Source: Margaritifera margaritifera
Taxonomy: Eukaryota; Mollusca; Bivalvia; Unionida; Margaritiferidae
DNA length: 64,000 bases
Direction: 5' to 3'
NCBI GenBank assembly: GCA_029931535.1
Contig: JAQPZY010001621.1
Location: forward strand, 992,001-1,056,000
Position 1 is the stretch's first letter. Each line of letters begins with the position of its first letter. The position numbers and the translations under genes were made by a program. The notes under the pieces were generated by a model that did no database searches, was not told where the DNA came from, and saw only the letters and a list, made by a program, of their open reading frames with translations. Shown here in pieces: positions 1 through 13,400 of this stretch.

Positions 1-69
1 TGGCTGACATCTAACTAAAAGGCAAATGCAAGGAAAGTTGGCCAAGAAGGAATTTTGTTTAGTAAATTA

Positions 70-136
70 TGTTTTTCCATCTATATATAGTATATTGATG
101 AAGGGAAGTAACTCTTAAAGATTAACTCCCCTTGCC
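70..136. repeat. Candidate DIRS terminal repeat (left)
   Basis: The reverse complement of this stretch closely matches 9534-9600, sharing the words CAAGGGGAG, TAAGAGTT and TCCCTTCATC in the same order. DIRS elements typically carry inverted terminal repeats, and this segment lies just outside the recombinase end of the relic, where one would be expected. Confidence 0.45.
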
Positions 137-584
137 CCAGCTAGTTGGCCACCCATATACTGGATGTTTACTAGTTTAAGTTTGAGTGAAACCTATAATG
201 GGGAAGGGTGGGAGGGATTGATAGAAATGTGATCAGGTAAGTTTTTTTGGAGAAACAATTTACTAAAAAAAAAAAATTTCTCTGCCAAATACATTACCCA
301 ATCACATTAAAATGAGGAGAAAAGGTAAGAGGAGGAGGAAATGCTTGAGAATCCAACTTTTACCCACATCATCCTGTAGGAGCATGATGACTGCTCTACT
401 GAAAGGATGAACTTCTCACAACATTAAGGCAGCACAACTGAAGATTACGCATTTATACTCATGTGAGGGAGATCCCTGTGGGATCCCACACCTGGCTATT
501 GCCTTTTGTGCAAAAAGATTCCCGAGTGAATTTATCACAAGTTGAAAGGTCATGCCTTTGACAGAGGTTGTGCTGTCACAAATG

Positions 585-985
585 GGGTGTGGTAACTGTC
601 TGGGCTGCTACCAGTGGCCCAACAACATTCAGTTCTCTCCTTTGTGCGGCCATCTCATGTAAATAGAAGCTGGAGAAAGCAGACAGAGCGTGTCAGCCAA
701 GTGACTCCACTATGTCTCAAATTGAAACATTATGTTTGAAGACCAGGATTGTGGATATTACTCATATTTCATGAGCTGAAATCTTCATGAGGCGTACCAA
801 ATCCTGTGAGAGTTTAGAGTACACTGATCTAGCTTGTGGGGTTATGTCATGCTTGCCTGCCTTAACCAGCACGAAAAGCCTTTGATGGCTGCCGCAGATA
901 TTTTGTGCGCCGCTGAATGCATCTAAGTCTGCATACCGGGTCTTGCAGCTTTGCCTCTCCTGTCAGGTTGATCGTGGAGAGAGGG
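585..985 (-). pseudogene. DIRS tyrosine recombinase, C-terminal part, broken
   Basis: On the minus strand one frame reads LFVLVKAGKHDITPQA, then an AHEI segment followed by TGA, and finally ESLGWHALSAFSSFYLHEMA (about 690-640) and GPLVAAQ (about 600). This matches the end of DIRS-type tyrosine recombinases. The His-x-x-Arg box appears as AHEI followed by TGA, as if a CGA Arg codon had decayed. The FYL tyrosine is the expected nucleophile. A second TGA follows. The enzyme would have integrated circular cDNA of the element. It is not functional here. Confidence 0.65.
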
Positions 986-1473
986 CAAATATTTATTTTT
1001 TTATTGCCTATTGACAGTAACTTGTTTAAGATACAAAACCAGGTTGTGTTATTGGTATGACTGAGCTGTTGGAAAGGAACTGCAGATAGTTTGGATCCAC
1101 AGACAGCACATTTAGTTCACTCATCCTGCAAGCTGAAGCTAGTTCTATCAGGAAGCAAGTCTTGCATGATAACAGCTTCAGTGAAGTCAAAGACAGGGAT
1201 TAAAATCTGGATGAGTTGAGCCATGTCAAGATACAGGAGATGTTCTATTTTGGGAACAACAAGATAGAGTACGGTCTGGATATGTCAAAATTGGGCAAGA
1301 AGTCAGAAAGATACTTGTTGCGGCCTATACTGTCTCTTCCATAATATCTTATGTTGTCATAATTTTCCTGGGTACATCTGTTGCTTGATCGAGTAGATCA
1401 CTGACCTAGGATCTATCCCATTGGAAAGGGGCAATCAGAACTATTTTTCAAGATTTGCTCCTCATTTTCTGGA

Positions 1474-2023
1474 TTAGTTTTGGTATCGAAAGCATTGACC
1501 CATATCCTCCCAGCTGATCGTAAGGGTGTCAATGACCCATGCCTCAGGGCCTGGGATTGGAGAGACTAAGGTGGGCAGTATGTTCCACCTTGTCACAAAT
1601 AGGTGTAACATCTGTTGACCTAATAGAGCACAAACTTGAAAGATGGATGGATGGCAAGACGACTCCATATGAAGCAGTTGGCCTCTCATCAATAATGAAT
1701 TGGCCAGGACATTGAGCCTGCCCTGGATGGGTTGGACTTGTATGCATATATGATATTGGGCACACCAACAGGGGTACTCCCATAAAACAGAGTTTTGGTT
1801 ATTCTGCCCCCTCCCCTTGTTTAAAGAAGTTGTTCACTACAACTGCATTTTCTGACATTATAAGAACCGACTTCCCTAGGATCCACTCCATCCAAATGTG
1901 GGAAGTGTGGAGAATGGCCTTTATTTCAAAGAGATTGATGTGATGGACCTTCTCTTGCACAGTACATTTGATACTGACCGTCACGAAATCTGATAGCAAG
2001 TGTGCCCCCCCCCCACCTGACAA
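1474..2023 (-). pseudogene. DIRS RNase H-like region, broken
   Basis: Two minus-strand pieces fit the RNase H part of a DIRS pol. At 2023-1799, HINLFEIKAI is followed by an acidic/polar box (MSENAVVVNNFFKQG). This matches the usual 'H-IN-E-A-L...TDN..V' pattern of these RNases H, with the aspartate changed. At 1692-1474, FVTRWNILPTLVSPIPGPEA and an IDTLTISWED box match the conserved block that follows RNase H in DIRS elements. The two pieces are in different frames. Confidence 0.6.
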
Positions 2024-2293
2024 ACTGGCATCTGTACAGATTGTAACTTCCAGTTGGCGGGCTTCGAAAGGTTATTCCTGCTGCTGGCCACTACCTGTCA
2101 AGCCAATGAAGCAGGAAGTGTTTGATTTCAGTAAAGATTATAATCTGGTGATCTAAATGACCCAAGATCAGGTACCACTATGCCAGTAGAGCCATCTGCA
2201 GAGGTCACATGTAAAGGCAGCCAAGGAAGAGCAGGTCTGCCACCACTTTGAGCAGGTCAAGGAGTTGAACAAATTCACTTGCTGAAATGAACA

Positions 2294-3250
2294 TCATTGT
2301 GGACTACGTCTCCAATGCAGGAATGTTACATTTGATGAACCAGGCTGATATGCATTAGAAACTCCATACTTACGTGAACAAAACACTGAGAAGGGACAAG
2401 ATCTGAATTCTCCACACTGACCATCCACCCTAAACTGTGAACCATACTTACTGTGTTTTTGCAGAATATTGTCCAGATATGCTGCCATTGCTGTGGAGGA
2501 GGATGTCCTGAAGTGGGATATAGTGCAGTCTAACGTCTTGGTGACGGCCCAAAGGCTGAGACTGAGGCAGAATGGAAGGGCATGGAATTGGTACACTACC
2601 CTATGGTACCCAAAGCGAAGGTACTTATGAGATACCATGTGGACAGGTTTGTGGAAATACACATTGGACAGATCGAGACTGATTGCATATTGGTCATACT
2701 GCACAGACTGACAAATGGACCTTGCTGTCTCCATCTCGAATTTGGGTCAGCAATAAACTGATTTAGCCTGCTCACATCTATGACCTGCCTCAATTTCCCA
2801 TTGGCTTTTGTAACCAGAAAAAGTCTGGAATAAAAACCCAGGAAGTCCTGTTTTCAGACTACCTCCATCAATCACTTTAGGAAAATATGCTCCTTCTGTA
2901 ACACATCCACCTTTTGTGGGATTGCTTGGGATTTCTATCACAAAGACGGATGACAAAAGTGAAGGAAGATGGATGAACAAGATCCACAGCCCCTCTGAGA
3001 CAATTTGTTTGTCGGGCAGAGGTTGATCCAAGTCTGGTTAAACAGAAGGAGTATGGCATCCACTGAAGCATTGCAGACAGGGGAGGTGGTGGAAGGATTG
3101 GGGGGAGGAGAAACTTTGCTTTCTCTCACCCTTCTCAGCCTGCCTGCAAAAGTTAGGGGCATATCACCACCTGTAATTTGCCAGGCCAAGAAAAGGCTGC
3201 CATTGTTGCTGACAAGTACACCTGCGGTTTTTCTGTCAACAAACATCCCT
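2294..3250 (-). pseudogene. DIRS reverse transcriptase, frameshifted
   Basis: Reading from about 3071 down, one frame gives a fingers-like start, another gives RQVIDVSRLNQFI (at about 2790-2750), and a third (2734-2294) gives SLDLSNVYFHKPVHM, KYLRFGYHRVVYQFHALPF and AAYLDNIL. These are the palm motifs of DIRS/Ngaro-type reverse transcriptases: the D-L-x-x-Y-F-H motif A, the YQF-ALPF motif B, and the YLDD box here changed to YLDN. At least two frameshifts separate the parts. Long plus-strand ORFs at 3005-3478 are antisense shadows. Confidence 0.7.
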
Positions 3251-3480
3251 TCTCATCCATGGACCCTGATGAGTCGCAAAGAGATAGGGGCTTGCAAAGC
3301 GAGCTTAAGTGGCAACTCCTGTGCCACCTGCATTCTCACCTCCTTAATTGGGCCCCTGAGCACAAGGAGAGAACCAAAAGGGAGAGAGCACAGGGTTGGC
3401 ACATGGTGGGGTTTAAGAGAAGAAGATCATAAGAAAGCATCTCTTCTTATCAGATCAAGGTTGCATGAAGCCCATTAGGC

Positions 3481-4110
3481 CAAGATGTTTTTCTGTCAAG
3501 TTTTGTCTAATACTGCTCAGCTATGTTAGAAAAGAAGTCATTTAAAAATTAAATTTTGTTCTATTTTTAGTAACAGTGGCCATATTTTATAGCAGATTGG
3601 CATCATTTGTACAAAATGTAAATGCTTTTATGCTAGGCTGCTTTCTGTCAAATTTGGTAAAATTCTGTTGAGCAAATTATGAGGAAAAGTAATTTCAAAG
3701 TCTTTTTTCTATTTTAGTAACTGTAGCCTAATTTGATGGTGGATAGGCATAATTTTGTACACAATTTAAAGGATTATGCCAAAATGCTGAAAATTTGGTT
3801 AATTTTTGTTTGGTGCATTTTAAGATATTGCCTGAAGATTTTTTTTATCTATTTTTAGTAATGGTGGCCCTATTTGATGGTGGATTGGCGTCATTTGAAC
3901 AAATCTGAAAGGCCTTTATGCCAGAATGCTCTCTGACAAGTTTGACTGAAATTAAAATTCAAATTGGTCCACTGGCTTTAGAGAGGAAATTTAAAATGGA
4001 AAATGTTGATGGATGTTCCATGATGGACAATGCACAATGCACATCAGATGTAGGGCCATACCATAAATTCACAAGGCCTTACAGTCTGGTGAGCTAAGAA
4101 AAAATCCATA
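3481..4110. repeat. Repeat element with ~145-bp internal units
   Basis: Three diverged units begin around 3560, 3709 and 3848. Each holds a TCTATTTTTAGTAA-like word followed by a GGTGGATTGGC-like word. The block ends near 4050-4105 with a GGGCCATACCATAA tail and a short 'gtgagctaa' end. The same tail closes the larger repeat at 23340-25280, so both belong to one interspersed family that carries internal tandem units. Confidence 0.6.
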
Positions 4111-4371
4111 TCCAAACCAACATACATTGGGACAAAAGGATTGCAATGGTTAGAAAAGGGTGAGAATATAACACTATGCATACATTTTTAAAAAGACATT
4201 TTTGCTGAATTGCAAATAAAGATAAATTACAAGGTTAAATAAAAAAAGAATATATGGGTAGTATGGAAGTATAGGTGAAATTACATAGTACTGACAGTGT
4301 CCTCAATTGTAAATTCAAATCTCTGGCCTTAACACAAAAAACTTGTTACAAACATGTGTTCCAACAAAATC

Positions 4372-4492
4372 TTATACCTCTTTCAGACATTCATTGAGTC
4401 CCTCTGGAGGGATACCCTTGCAGCCAATAAGATTTAATTCCTTTACTGGGTGTTCTCTATGCCAAAAGGGTTGCAGGTGGTCTAATGTTAAT
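4372..4492 (-). CDS. F-box/LRR gene, last exon
   Basis: The acceptor is TTCCCAG at 4493-4499. The exon begins with the base that completes a CAA codon from the previous exon and encodes an LRR with PVKELNLIGCKGIPPEGLNE, ending LKEV and TAA at 4374-4372. The bases GTATAAG at the end could also act as a 5' splice site. No further LRR exon is visible below it, so the stop is preferred. Confidence 0.72.
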
Positions 4493-7400
4493 CTGGGAAT
4501 TAGACAAGAAAAGCAAGACATAAACCATGACAGTTCACTAATGATCTACATATGTAAACAAAGGTCATTCTTGAAATTCAACTCCATCAGACCTTGTAAC
4601 AAACATGACAATTGTGTCAGATCTTATGATTTTATCATTTATGTGAGAAAATATGTCCAGTGCAACCATGCAGATTTTGCATCTTTCCACATTTAGGAAT
4701 TAGGTTGAAGTCAGTGTAGTTTCAATAAGAAACATATGTGACAATAGAATGTATTATCAAGTAGATGTACCAAATTTAATGCTGATAAAAAAATGGGTTA
4801 ATACAACAAAATCTAGTTTGCTTCAATGTGACTTAGTCAAACAAGTTTAAGACTGGACAAACAATTGCTTAGTAAACAAAACTCTCAAATACACTACTCA
4901 TTCCAATGGACATGTGTACTATGGACCTTACAGTTCTCTGTTTCAAAAGTTTTGCACTTGAGCAAAGCTTTCTAAAACAGAGAACCAGTTTAAAAATCCC
5001 AAAGTACACTCACACCATCTAGTGAGAGATAAGAGGAATGAGCGAGTTCCATTAGATTAAAATACCATACCTCTTTCCCATGACATTTATATAGAATATG
5101 AGACATGGAAACTGATTATCATAATATCTGCCTTTTTTTAAACTTTCATATCTCTAATCCAGAATGTATTGTTTGATGAACTAAAGACATACATGCCATA
5201 ACACAATGTGTCACATGAAAAACATGATTTTGGATTCCCAAATCCCCCGACACAGTCATGCTTCGAAAAACACTATTTTCAGCAATCTTAGCAAATAACA
5301 TTTTTCCCACAAAAAAATGAAAAAATGTACATTTCTTGATCACAATGATATATGCCCGTAATCTGTGGTATTTATAAACAGTCTTGCTCAGAGCTCATGT
5401 AAAAATATCATCAGGGCAGTTTATACAGCTGCTTTAGAGACAATTAAAAGGTAAGGCGGTCAGAGATAGACACCTTTCAGAGATTTACAGAATTGGCTCA
5501 CAATAGCTAGGGTGATGTGTTGTGTCAAATCCTTTGAGCACTGCTGAGGGAGAGCCCATTAGGCTAATTTGCATAGGTAAAGTACACTAAGTGGAACAAC
5601 CCAATTTGTCTGAAATTAAATACATCAAACAGATGCATGTTGAAAAACAAATGTTATTACACATCACTGACTGCATTGAATGAGAATGTCTAAGCCATCT
5701 TTATTAAAGTTTGTGATCAGCAGCAACGTTTCTTTGAAGTTGGATTTTTACTCCCTATATAAAATTTAAAACATGATTATTTCGGTAGGTTGAACAACAG
5801 CACTAATCAATATCTAATGCAGTGTTGCACCTAGGATCCAAAGGTCAAGGGACACTGTGTCCCTCATCCTCCAGATTTAGGGGATACACAACATTTTAAA
5901 GTGACAAAGGAAAATTGTATTACATAATGCACTAGAAGTGCTAAAAAAAAATGAGATAATCTTATTTGCTTCGACAGTTTTGCCACCTAAACTTTCTCAT
6001 ATTTTCCTTGGACATTTACATGATTGCAATAAATATTTTATCATGTGATCAAGTAACTCGTGAAAACATCAACATGTTTGAATATCTGATTAATCTGAAA
6101 TGAACTGCACCATGGAATTGTAATAATATAAAAGTATTAAATCATTAATCAAATGACAAATTGTATATTTGCATAAATTATTACCTTTTTTCATTAATTC
6201 AGCCTGAGAATAAATTAAATTTTCACTGCCGTAGGTATGACTTTAACCTCGAAAATACGTTACAATAGCAGCGGCCAAAGACTTTAGCAACTCAGCCGAC
6301 TACCACAAACCTTGAATGTTTTCATTGTCAGATTCATTGTTTTGAAATGGATATTCATTGCCATCTTATAGGTTTTATCACCTTTTAGCGACTTTGGCCA
6401 TTGCTTGCGCCAACATAGACATGAATGCACATTCGCGAAGGAAAAGTGTAGGCATATTTGTGAACACAAATGACACTTGCATTACCGTAAAGCCAACTAC
6501 TGAACTATTGAAGCAGCAAGACTGCATGTAATTAAAACTGCATTCCACTTTCCAATGGATTTTAAGACAGTAACTTGGTGTATTTTTGTATTTAATGTCT
6601 GTGAGGTTGTGACCATGTTTGTGGTGATGTTATTTGACAATGCTGTCTACCATTTTTTTTTTTGTAAGTATATGAAATGCTTCAGAGAAAACAGAGGGTA
6701 TTTTCTTTTATTCAGATTTGAATTTCCAGTCATTTGCTATAGGCTGATTTGAAAAGATAGCTTATTCTCATTTGGATGACGTCGCTTTTGATGGGTCACA
6801 TACACTGATCCCCTTGGGACCTCAAAACACACTATTTGAGTCTCAAAAAAAAAACAAACACTGTCTGGGAATATAGCAAGTATGTAAAGACTGTTTTATT
6901 ATCTTGGTGATAATGAAGAAAAAGTACAGAAGGTTTTATTTCCAGATTAGTGAAGTACATTTTCATAAAATTGAAACATTTCAATAAGGGCATTAAAATA
7001 ATAGGAAACATTTAAGAATGTAAAAAATACAAAATAAAAAAATCCTTTGACTGTTTTAAATGAAAATGAATTGTCTACAAATTCATCAAACTACTTACTG
7101 GGTACAATAAGATATATCCAGAATTGGAAGAGTGCCCTGGTTGTGGATTTCAAGAACATTCAAGTTTGGATGACTGGAAAATTCAGCCACTTTCAATTGA
7201 CATGCTGACAGCTTGACCTCTCTCAGACTGTCTGGTGATCCAACAATTAAAGTATGTACTGGAATATATAGGAAGAATGTTTACTTTGATTATAACTGAA
7301 GGTGCTACATATGAGAGAGAAAAACTATCAAGTTTAGCAGTCTTATATATTACACAGAACATCTGCCAACTAAATTAAGAATGCATTTTTTTTTATATCA

Positions 7401-10400
7401 AAGATGAAATTTACCTTCCCAAACCTGTATATACTGTAGATAATTCAGTGTCCACCCTCCATGATAACCATGACATATAATTTAAAAGTAGCCCTAGATA
7501 AAACTAAGACCAAATAATGGTGGTTCCATTTGACACTCATTGTAAAATGTTGATTTTCAAATCTTTCATATGTTTTTTGTCCCAAAAAGTTGACAAAAAT
7601 TATAAATATACAAATAAATTAAGTCTATTTAGTGCATCTCTCCAAAGAATATGTGAAAATAGATTTGTGTAGACTTCGCAAATTCTGATGTACCATATGT
7701 TATACACAGGCATAGAAACATTTCTATAATGCATGCAATGCACCGTATGTCATACACAGGCATAGAAACATTTCTATAATGCATGTAATGCACCATGTCA
7801 TGCACTGCATGGAAACATTTCTATACTGCATGTAATGCACCATGTCATGCACAGGCTTAGAAACATTTCTATAATGCATGTAATGCACATATGTCATACA
7901 CAGGCATAAAAACATTTCTATAATGCATGTAATGCCCTATATGTCATACACAGGCATAGAAACATTTCTATAATGCATGTAATGCACATATGTCATACAC
8001 AGGCATAAAAACATTTCTATAATGCATGTAATGCACTATATGTCATACACAGGTATAGAAACATTTCTATAATGCATGTAATGCACATATATCATACACA
8101 GGCATAGAAACATTTCTATAATGCATGTAATGCACTATATGTCATATGCAGCCTTTGAAACGTTTCTATAATGCATGTAATGCACCATCGCTAGTGATGT
8201 CAAGTCTAGCATGGAGGAAGCTGCGACCATGTTTCACACAAGCTTGGAAGTGGCCTGAAACACATTCCTCCACCTTTTAAAATAGCGCCATGTTAACTAA
8301 CATAATATATTTATCCAAGGTAGGAAGCTCGGTGCAAAACATTGATAAGTGCATCCAATACCAGCATGATGAGAATGATGCTGGTAACTGACTTTCAGAG
8401 AAGAAAGCCTTGGAGTTGCCTGGATCCCAGATCTTTTTCAACAGGTAGTCTGTAATCTCCTTTATCTTTGCCATCTGTGGCAGTAGATGGAAGGAATGGT
8501 GATTGTCTTCATCTTCATCCTCCAAGTCTACTGAAGCCTTCACCTTATAGGCATGGCTTGCAGACAGCAGTGGTGGGCACTCAGAAATCAGCAAAATCCA
8601 ATAAATTTCCTTCACAGATATTTTGAAACTAAACCCTGTCCACTCCATAGTGGGGTCAGCGTATGAAAAGTCATCAAGGTCATCCCTGCATTCACTGTGG
8701 TGGTTGTCCTCTTCCAACAATGCAGCCATGTCTGTGTAAATCATACCCAGTGGCATAGATGAGGCGGTGTCATCATCCCTTTGACTGGTACAGTATCTTC
8801 CCGACAGATACACCAATAAAAAATGACCTGCCAATTGGAGTGGTGACTGGGAAAGTGTTACAGCTTGTAATACTAGCATGGATGGCCTGGGAGTATGATG
8901 GCTGGCTGGCTGGACAGTTGGCATAGTGGCCTGCTGGATGGTTGGCATGGGCACCACCTAGACAAAATTTGCAGCAAAACAGATAGATCAGTTAGCCAGA
9001 TCCCAGTATAACTCTAAATACCATGAAACAGATGGCCAGTATGTGACATGGCTTGCCAAAGTGATGGATACCTGGTTACTCATCACCCTGTCTGGTCAAC
9101 CAGCCAGCTGGACAGGTTGATCAACAATTAGAGCAGTGGCATACAGTGTGTATGGATGGCCATACAGATCATCAAAATCCAACATATACCCAATGTGCAC
9201 AGATTTACAGGCAACCCATGCTCGGACATGTAGGGGGACTTATGCCCACTGGGCTGCCTAAAAAAGGGAAGACACTCTCCCGTTAATTCCAAGCCATCAA
9301 TGAAGCCATGTGACAGATGGAGGGACAAAAACTCACCTGAGGCAAGCAACTGTGTCATTGCTTCCTGAACCATTCAATGCATTTGTGCTTCCAGCAACAT
9401 CTGGGAAAGATAAATGATCAGCATCTCTGCCAACCCTGCTCCTCCATATCTAGCTGACTTGATGTTACAGTTGCCATCAGCATCATCTTTGATAGGGTGG
9501 GAGTGGGGAACCATCATGGCATCCCACAACTATGCCAAGGGGAGGTAATGAGTAAGAGTTTTTTCCCTTCATCTATATATTATATAAACAGGAAAGATGG
9601 AATTTTCATCTTTCCAGGATTGCTGGATTCTGGAAGTAGTGGAGATTATTTCCTAACATTAATGTAATCAGTGTATGTATTTGATAGAGAAATTAAATCA
9701 ACCAGATCATTATTGGGTAATCTTTCAACGTAAAATAAACTTCCCATCAATATCTTCTGTCTTCTTTCTAATCTCCTTTTATGTGCCCTAAAAGAAATCC
9801 TACTTAATACGATTTATTTTGTCATATAATTAGGTGCTCCATACATATGCTGTTGATTCAGATTGAGCATAACAGTGGCGACTTTTGTTAAACATGCAAT
9901 GTGTAAACTTCCTGTGACTATTGGAGTGGATTTGTTGTTGAGTACAGTGAACTCTGAGATTAATGAATTTTAAAATCCTGTGACTAACACAACTATGGAC
10001 AATTAACACACATCTATGATAACAAGAAGATGGTCATGGCCTGCATGATAAGCTCCAACCCCCAACCCCCAAGCTTCAATAATGAGGCCAGTTTTTCAAG
10101 TAAAATGCTTTAACATTGATGTTTATTTTAGGTGTGGAAGGAGGGATGGATGCACATGCACACAGATGCCAAAGTGATTGCTACACTAAGATTCCTCTAA
10201 TCTGGGCTTGACAAAAATATCTAGAGTCTGCTTGTATGTATACTGGCTGTTTGCACTGAACTATCATTACATGGAGACATACTAATTGTTTCAAAGTGCA
10301 ATTCTGACTGAAATGTGCTGTGCAGGAAAGCAAAATGCTACAATCAATAAAAATGGATAGCATAAGTTAATCTACCCTAAACTTACATTTCACAGAGTTG

Positions 10401-13400
10401 ATCAAAACTTCTGTCAGCTTGCCACATAGTCTGACATCAACAACCTCTAAATTAGGACAATATGAAATGGACAGCACAGTCAGGTCTGAAAAAAAGTTAG
10501 TACTAAACACTTATTCAGAATGGCAAATGAAAAAATGAATAAGACACGATAAAGCATTGAGAAGAAATGGGTGTGATTTTTTTTGGCCTCAGAAAAACTT
10601 TTAAATGTCAACAGATGCATAATTGGAAGCTTGAGAAACAAAATAGTACATTCAAGTACAGCTAGTATATGAACATGGATACAAGGAAGTTATGGTTAGT
10701 ATAAAGTGGATTTGCATATCCAATGCATGGTCTATTTGAGAACTGAAAATCTAGGGGGAAAACTGCCCTGTGCATTTGAAAAAGAGAATTTTGTAGAGAT
10801 ATGATGGATTTAATTAAGAAATAAGAGAGGGCTTGCAAATATGATGTCCAATTGACTGTATATATATACTGTAAAAAACTGACAACGAACAGTGCAAAAT
10901 TAATCTTTTAAACTAGCTTAAGCACTTTCAACTCTCACTGAGTCTTTGTTAAAGGCAAAATTACAAAACAGAAACAAACGAGACACATAATAAACACAAA
11001 AGAAAGCACTGAATATACAAATTTACATGATTGTGGATCTAATAGAAGGCATGATATCCACAATTTTTAAACAATATTGAAATTTCATTGGAATTAAAGT
11101 AACGGATCAATAAACTGGTCCTGGTAATTAAAAGTCCAACACATGTCTTCACATTAACAAGCTGAGACCTGAAATTATTTTTGTTAAAAAATCCAAAGGG
11201 ACAGCCCAAGTATTATTCAAATTAGTCACTTGAATGGAAAATGTGTTACAAGTGTACACAGTAATTGAGATCCTTAATATAATGATATTCAGCTGGAATA
11301 AGATAAGCTGGTCCCAATTCCTATAGCTAAAGTCAACCAAGAGAAGCAACTATCACATACTCTACAGCAGGAATGTGCAACCTACAGCCTATGACCTGGT
11401 TTTATCCAGTTACATTTACATCATACGATGTGGATTTAAAAATCGCTATCCAGTCTGAACCCTGGGAAATGAACATCAAACACAAAATTTAACCCTGGTC
11501 AGTGAAGCTTAAAATATGGGCCATAATGACCTACTAGTGAAATGAGGGCATAGTGTTCATCAAGATGCATCCCAAAGTTTCACAATTCTATATAGGATAG
11601 TATGCACATAGCATGCCCAAAACCTATGTAGTCATGAGCTAAATGCAAAAATTTAATCCAAGTCAGTAAAATGTGAAATATTGGTCACAGTGACCTTTCT
11701 TAGAATGGATTTAGTACTAAGAGAGACATTTACCATCATCTAGTTTAATGATTAAAGCATGAACAGTAAAACTGTCCAACTGATGCAAAGTCAGTGAAAT
11801 GTGAAATATGGATCACACTGACCTACTTTTAAGATGAGGATGTAGTATTCATCAAGATGCATCCTATCACCAAGTTTCATGATTCCAGGTATAACAGCAT
11901 TATACAGTAGATAAAACACCAATGTCTTCATGAACTCAATGTACAACCATAAAATAAGCCAGTAAAATATTAAATATCACAATTACCTTCTTTTGTTATA
12001 AGAGTGTGGTACTAATAGGGATGCATACAACTGTCATGTTATATGATTCTGGTATAAACAGTTCTTGAGTCTGAACCCAAGTCAGTGAAGCATGAAATAT
12101 GGGTCACAGTGACAAGTAAAAATGTGAAATGTAGGTCACAGTGAATGGCCTGCAAACTTCATCCCTGGGCCTTTCTGGCTACCCCATCTAGCGACCGACA
12201 AGCAGGGAGAAGGTTGAAAATTTACAGTTGCTTCTTGGACTGGACCTGCATCTTTTTAAAATAACTTAGCTGATGGCCCTGGGGCAGCGATCAGGATGAC
12301 CATGCTTCCTGACGAGTTTTAATGTGCCAGGAACAAATGTGAGTGACCAGCGCTGTTGGTCCTTCAGGTCTTGAAATGCCATAGTGGGAATTAGCCCTCC
12401 AAAGAGAGTCTCTGCCTCCAGAGGTGCAGCCCAAAGAGAGTTCTTACAGTGCTCCAGTAAGACCTCAGACGTGTCCAAAGCAACATCCCTGTGGAGGTGG
12501 AGTAGCTCCGCTGACAGCACCATGGACATGGATAATGCATGCCTAGAGCTTTTGACAACTGCCTCCAGCAAGCACTGTAACATGGCTGGAGACAGAGGTT
12601 CCTCCTTCAGAAGGCTGAAGGATGTGGAGAAAAGATCTGCATGTGAGGCTGTGGTGACAAGCAACCAAGCCTTGAATTCCAATGCTTCCAGTGTCTTAAC
12701 TGGGAGGCAGGCCGGGTCCCCATGCAAATGCCAACTTGTGATCCCCAGTGCCCAAGGGGGAAGGGGGGGGGGCAGTGGGGTGTACTCTGAAGCTAGCCAC
12801 AGACCAGAGGTCTCAACATAGATGAGGGGACTGACAACCCCTTATGCTTCCTAGCAAACCTTGGTCCTCACAAAACCTTTGAGAAAGCTCCCTGACCATA
12901 GCTGAACAGGGGAGAAAAGGAGATCTGGGTATGAGATATCCTCCAGAGTCTCTCCATGTCCTCTGAGCCTTATGGCTTGGTGACACAAATCCCAGGTAGA
13001 GGACAATAAACTTTGTTTACCCCTTATCCAATGACCAGATCACTTCCTCCTCCACCTCCCGAGTCGACCGGTGGGAGAAGGCATGGGGACCTGAAGGGAT
13101 GAGAAGGCTCCATCTCAGCCTGTTCTGTCAACTGCCTTGTCAAACTCATCAGAGTCCACTAAGACTGACAGGATGCCTTTGTCCTGCTCTCACTCCTTGG
13201 ATGCAGAACTTTGCAACCCTGTGTCTCTCCAATGCGGGGGAACCAGAGGATAGGGAGAGCCACGTCCTGTAACTCCTCACACAGAGCAAAGTGACTGGTC
13301 AAACACAAACTAATGCCAGCAAACCAGAGTACTGATGACAATAAATTTAGTGAAACCAGGAAAATGCAAAATAATTATAATGTATAAAAAATGAGTGAAG

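Larger units (their letters stand above)
1..3480 (-). mobile_element. Decayed DIRS-type (tyrosine recombinase) retroelement
   Basis: Read on the minus strand, this block carries in order a reverse transcriptase (about 3250 to 2294), an RNase H-like part (2023 to 1474) and a tyrosine recombinase (about 985 to 585). That order, RT-RH-YR, is the known layout of DIRS retroelements, which integrate through a recombinase rather than a DDE integrase and lack ordinary LTRs. All parts are interrupted by stops and frameshifts, so the copy is dead. A terminal-repeat-like segment lies at about 70-136. No gag-like ORF is attached; matching ORF1 fragments lie elsewhere (8277-9373 and 12266-13341). The element sits just beyond the 3' end of the F-box/LRR gene, in the same orientation. 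Domain calls come from motif recognition by eye. Confidence 0.72.

Noticed and set aside
3005..3478. 157-codon plus-strand ORF
   Set aside because: Antisense to the DIRS reverse transcriptase relic, with no recognisable motif.
7724..7915. Minus-strand ORF with repeated Met/Cys/His-rich text
   Set aside because: Product of the 50-bp minisatellite.
70..9600. A single 9.5-kb DIRS element bounded by the inverted segments
   Set aside because: Two in-phase F-box/LRR exons (4372-4492 and 7099-7258) lie between the ends, so two partial copies are more likely.
12384..12821. 145-codon plus-strand ORF
   Set aside because: Antisense to the DIRS ORF1-like relic, which reads better as protein.
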